Assembly: GCA_018350325.1 (NCBI GenBank)
Contig: JAEVLN010000005.1
Span: forward strand, 1,126,142 to 1,190,141
Length of the DNA: 64,000 nt
DNA from: Globodera rostochiensis
Lineage: Eukaryota; Nematoda; Chromadorea; Rhabditida; Heteroderidae
Direction: 5' to 3'
Of this stretch, positions 60,130 to 64,000 are shown piece by piece. Within the stretch, counting starts at the first letter, position 1. Each line of letters starts with the position of its first letter. The notes under the pieces were generated by a model. The model was not told where the DNA came from. It ran no database searches and saw nothing but the letters and a program-made list of their open reading frames with translations. The position numbers were made by a program, and so were the translations under genes.

Positions 60130-61434
60130 TCAAAATTGTGCTGATTTTTGGCAAATTGCGCCTGTCATCTGTATTTCGCAGCCCGCATCGTTCCACAGTC
60201 CGTCCGCACTGAACATGTGCACGCATTCCTCCTTTGTCCCGGCTGTACAAAACATTGAAGAATATGAAAGTGGTCGAACAATTTGGGTGATTTTAGTAAA
60301 ATTTACAAAAATCATCAGTCAATAATTTTGAAGAAGGTAAAACGAGTACTTTTTCTCATTTCTTACTCAATTTATGCATAATATAATAATAATGCGAACC
60401 CTTATTGATATTTTATATTTCTCTTTTTCTTTTTCTTTTTCTTTTAAAGATTTTTGAACTTATTTAAGCTTAAAATACTCGGGTCAGCGAATTTGTTAGT
60501 GCCAGATGGCTGCCCGCCTCCCCATGGATATTTGTTTCTGCCTCCGGTTGTCGATTGGGCTGTGGTAATCTCGGGCTAAAATGGTTATTTATTCGATTCA
60601 TAATAAATTTATGTTTTCGGGTAATTTCTAAGTATTCATACCACATTGCCGAAGGTGGCTGGCGTTCCGGTTGCCCAGGTGCTTTGATATTGACCGCCGG
60701 CATGGACACGACGAAGTCCAATCATATAAATGGGCAGAGTTGTTTAAAACAAACAAATAATTAAACTATTTACATTTAACCAAATAAACAATAAAATGAA
60801 ATTTGATAAAATAGACTGCGAAATTTTGTAAATTTCCCAGCCAATTTTAGTTATTGCAATACCAAAATGTGTTGAATAGTGTTGTTGCCAAATGGTATGT
60901 CTGCAGGGAGCGGGCAATCGATCGAGCGATCATTCGTCCAATGAACCGATTCTCAGCTTCACTCTCAATGCTGACCAGTGCAGCATGGGGATCTTCAGCT
61001 TTGCACGCTGCTAACGCATGGCTAAATACCAATTTTGAGGGATAATGAGAGAATACGAGATTTTTTAAAATATAGCTAATATATTTCACTCACTTCCAAT
61101 CCATTAAACCCTCGACCACTTTGTAACAGTTGCCACTATAAATAGTCCAGCCGAAGCCGCTGCACACAGACACACTCGGGTTGCCCAAATCGACGGGCGA
61201 CGCTGAAGGCCGTGCCCGAGAATGTCCTGCGCTTGGCATATGAACTCGGCCAGTACCTCCGCCGGGCGGACCCGCCGGAGGTCCTGCGGGCGCTACAGCG
61301 GCTGGTGACTCCACAGCGTTGCTTCCTGGTGCGCCGGGGGGCATCGGCACTCCGGCTGGCAGACTGATTTGTGCCGACACAATGCTTACCAAACAGAAAA
61401 GGACAATGATGCCCAAAATTAAGATATTTACCAT
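60130..61434 (-). CDS. Secreted C-type lectin-like protein, copy A, with a lost splice acceptor
   Basis: Exons by comparison with copy B: 61434-61094, 61021-60863, 60723-60642, 60575-60479 and 60242-60130 (263 residues if spliced). The signal peptide is MVNILILGIIVLFCLVSIVS, then a Pro/Gly/Ala-rich stalk, then CSGFGWTIYSGNCYKVVEGL, AACKAEDPHAALVSIESEAE, FNTFWIGLRRV, STWATGTPATFGN, KYPWGGGQPSG and CVHMFSADGLWNDAGC ... GAICQK. Exons 3-5 have the same lengths or phases as copy B. The bases before exon 3 read TTTATAT|GATTGG, so the AG is absent. The nearest upstream AG leads to a stop. Either a pseudogene, or splicing uses an unusual site. Confidence 0.7.
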
Positions 61435-62268
61435 ATTAGTCTTCCTACTTCAAAAAAAATTTTCAAGAATAAAAAAATCAGTGATACTATTGCTTAAGCA
61501 CTGCAGTTGTGTTGCTAAATTTTAAAATTCAATTCAAAGGAATTAAAATGCTAACTTACGGCATTTTATTAAATTGATATTCTTTTTATATTTTGGGCAA
61601 CTTCAAAATGTTAAGAAGATAATTTATTTTCGAATTGACCCAAAAGGTTTGGATTAGAAGATATAACGAATATTTTACTATTAATAACGAAGAGATTCAT
61701 TCATTCATTTAATTAGTTCCAATGACACTTTTTTATTAATGCTGAATAGTTCGGCTGACGCGACGCATCTGATGGAATAATGTCGCGTGAACTCGTTTTT
61801 GTCGGTATGTTGGGACAACAAAATAATAGCGACAAACAAACCCCATAATATTTTGATCATATGTACATAAGTGAAACCATGAGAAAAATCAATTGGAAAA
61901 AGAAGTTACAAAATAAAAAACTAATAATAATTCATTTTTTTAAGCAAAATTTGCCCTACAAATATATTTTGGTTGGCTTCATTTCTTGGTATGTATGATT
62001 TTAAACAGTTTTTTAGGAGAGCCCCCGGGAAGTTCAGAAACATTGAAAAACTAAATTCAAAATAAATACCATTCATTCATAATGAAACTCAAAAATTAAG
62101 AAATCTGTGAAAGTCTGCCTATATTCGTTTAAGCCTCTATGCCTTCCTAAAACAATGTCAATAAATTTAATCATACTAAATGGAACCATTAAAAAATGAA
62201 TATATTTTATTAATTTTACGTGTTAAATACATAATTCTTTTAACAAAAAATAAGGTAAAATTAGCATT
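61435..62268. other. Intergenic upstream of lectin copy A
   Basis: AT-rich; no gene seen. Confidence 0.45.
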
Positions 62269-63022
62269 ATAGTGCCCTGCCTCCAAAGCACCCGAAACCA
62301 CTTTTATAAGTCTTTATAGGTGCTCAAAACAAATGTACCCCATCAAACATTTTTTGTCGCTCCGCCTTTAAACCGGTTTATAGGCATAATACTGAAGTGC
62401 TCCTTTTGCATGGGAAGTACTGAAATATCCCACCAAAAATAGTCAGAATTTGCACAAATCTTTGTTATCGTTTCAATGTGCTGTTAACAATTAAACAATG
62501 AATTTAAAGCCTTTTTGCCAAATTGACAAAGTCCGAGCATCTGCAAAAGCCAAGGAGCCTCCTCCCCCCACCACCCCCACCTAGTGGCCGCCGTAGTCGA
62601 CTGTGTGTTACTTGGCCAATATAAAGCTGTTTTTAGCCACGAAGAAAGTATGGAACTATTTTTGGGGTGATTTTGTGCATTTTGAGTCTTTTAAATATTA
62701 ACCATTTGAGTCTCTAACTTAAGTGGCCATTTTAGTATCAGGTCTAAACTCTATTTAAAGACGGATCGTTAACATTTTTTGTTGAAATATTCTTTTCGGT
62801 ACCTAAGAAACCCAACAGTGGTTTTGGGATTTTGAGTCCCGGGGCCAATCACAATTACGAACGACAAACGACAGAGACAAACGATAAACGACAAATTTGT
62901 CGTCAGTATACGGCGTTTGTCGTTTTCTCCAATCACAATTCAAATTTTTGTCGTCTCAAATTTGTCGTTTGTCGTCCGGTTTGTCGTTTGTCGTTCGTAA
63001 TTGTGATTGGCGCCCGGCCCTA
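62269..63022. mobile_element. Inverted-repeat element, family of 43514-44028, with a nested foldback MITE
   Basis: The left end (TAGTGCCCTGCCTCCAAA, ACCCGAAACCACTTTTATA) and right part (GTGGTTTTGGGATTTTGAGT) match the element in legumain intron 2. The right border is interrupted by the foldback element at 62844-63011. Confidence 0.6.
62844..63011. mobile_element. Foldback MITE built of GTCGTTTGTCGTT units
   Basis: Ends CCAATCACAATTACGAACGA and CAAACGAC inverted at the right as GTCGTTTGTCGTTCG ... TTGTGATTGG. About 168 bases, nearly all palindromic; no coding capacity. Confidence 0.85.
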
Positions 63023-63130
63023 TTATGCAATTTTTTCAAAAATAATTAAAGGAATTCGTAGTAGTTTTTAAAATTATTTTCTAATTGCTTAACATAATTT
63101 TTATTATTCAACATTATTTATTAGATTAAA

Positions 63131-63634
63131 ATGTTTTTGTCATATTTAATTTGGGCTATTTTTCATTACGGCTTCCTCCAATTTGCATGTTTTGGTATGG
63201 ATCATACAGAAAAGAAAGTAGCAGATATGCGCTATGCGCTTGCAGCCCCAAAATGAAGTAAATGAAAATCAAATTCAAAAAAATCTGGGAATTTTATAAT
63301 CCCTACCACATTATTATTTTATTTTTTTATGTAAAATCTGATAAATGCTTTCCAGTATCAAACACAGCAACAAAATGAACAGCGTGACATAAAGCGGCAA
63401 CAAATCCAAGAAGTTCAAAAACGATTGGATCAGGCCGAACTGGACAATGAAAGAATGCAAGAGAAAGAGCGTAGCCTTCAAAAAATAAATGAACAACGAA
63501 ATCGCGTTTATTATCGTATGGCAACATTAATGAAACATCGCGAACTCCGAGGACAACAAACGGGGCAATGGCATCAATCAAATGTTCAAAGCCTTAACAA
63601 CTTGGACAGAATTATTAAGGCAAAACTTTTTTGA
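63131..63634 (+). CDS. Small secreted Gln-rich coiled-coil protein, unknown
   Basis: Exons 63131-63217 and 63356-63634 give 121 residues. The N-terminus (MFLSYLIWAIFHYGFLQFAC) is a likely signal peptide. Exon 2 is Gln/Arg/Glu-rich with strong heptads (RQQIQEVQKRLDQAEL, QEKERSLQKINEQRNR) and ends in a basic tail. If the intron is retained, the protein ends 13 codons after exon 1. Not recognised. Confidence 0.6.
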
Positions 63635-64000
63635 TTTTTTTAATTTATTAATAAAGTGCCAATAACTCTTATTGGAATTATCTATACTAAACAAATTTGT
63701 TATCATTTGAAAGCCTTTATTGGGTAGATTTGTATTGAACTCAATGAGGTGATTCGATTTTCAGAAGAGTCATAATCTAACAAAAAATGTTAGTTTTTTG
63801 CTCTTTTCTGCCCATAAATTTTCAAGATTCTTACAAAATGTTTAGTTCTTGCTAGATAATAGCTTCTAAACGCATAGAGCTTTTGATAAACACCGAACTT
63901 AATGTTAAATTACACCCTTTCTTTACTTTTCAACTAGCAAGCAACACAAGGCGCTCATTCAAGTCAAGAGTATGCCATCCAGGAAGCGATGTCTCCACCG
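63635..64000. other. AT-rich end of window
   Basis: No complete feature. The last 60 bases are less AT-rich and could be the start of the next gene. Confidence 0.35.

Overview
This window is eukaryotic and almost certainly from a nematode. The DNA is AT-rich. Genes are cut into many short exons by introns that are often only 45-150 bases long and end in TTTTCAG/TTTTAG-like acceptors. Several genes have an acceptor-like AG just before the first ATG, as expected for spliced-leader trans-splicing. Three receptor genes match the nematode-only SRT chemoreceptor class. Numerous small secreted proteins and two GC-AG introns would fit a parasitic tylenchid such as a cyst nematode, but that placement is inference.

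Layout. 1.0-3.7 kb: an amino-acid transporter (+), followed by a 30-bp minisatellite. 5.5-5.9 kb: a secreted histidine/cysteine/tryptophan peptide (+). 7.2-9.5 kb: a large secreted helical protein (+). 10.2-13.1 kb: a divergent alpha-tubulin (+), with a hAT-type element behind it. 15-17 kb: a secreted protein with a GC-AG intron and a RING-H2 gene (+). 17.5-18.1 and 27.0-27.4 kb: two paralogous Ly6-like cysteine-rich secreted proteins (-) sharing an upstream element. 18.6-25.5 kb: repeats, decayed coding sequence, a DEAH-helicase fragment, a secreted coiled-coil protein (+) and a GC-rich island. 29-32.4 kb: a four-TM protein and a seven-TM receptor (+). 32.7-33.1 kb: a single-LIM protein (-). 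34.3-34.8 kb: a fascin-like small protein (+). 36.4-38.0 kb: SRT receptor 1 (-). 39.9-44.3 kb: a complete legumain protease (-) with transposons in two introns. 46.7-50 kb: a secreted helical protein with a GC-AG intron, a tRNA-like element, and a cysteine-rich secreted protein (+). 50.3-51.6 kb: a minisatellite. 52.0-56.8 kb: SRT receptors 2 and 3 (-). 57.6-61.4 kb: two C-type lectin-like genes (-), one with a lost splice acceptor. 63.1-63.6 kb: a small secreted Gln-rich protein (+).

Two themes stand out. First, many genes encode secreted or surface proteins and receptors, often as local paralogs made by segmental duplication. Second, there is a dense set of short non-autonomous inverted-repeat transposons, with hAT-like 8-bp target duplications and TA-flanked types. 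They sit between genes and inside introns, and several otherwise different families carry the same GC-rich hairpin. All exon models were built by hand from reading frame, splice consensus and paralog comparison. No similarity search was possible.
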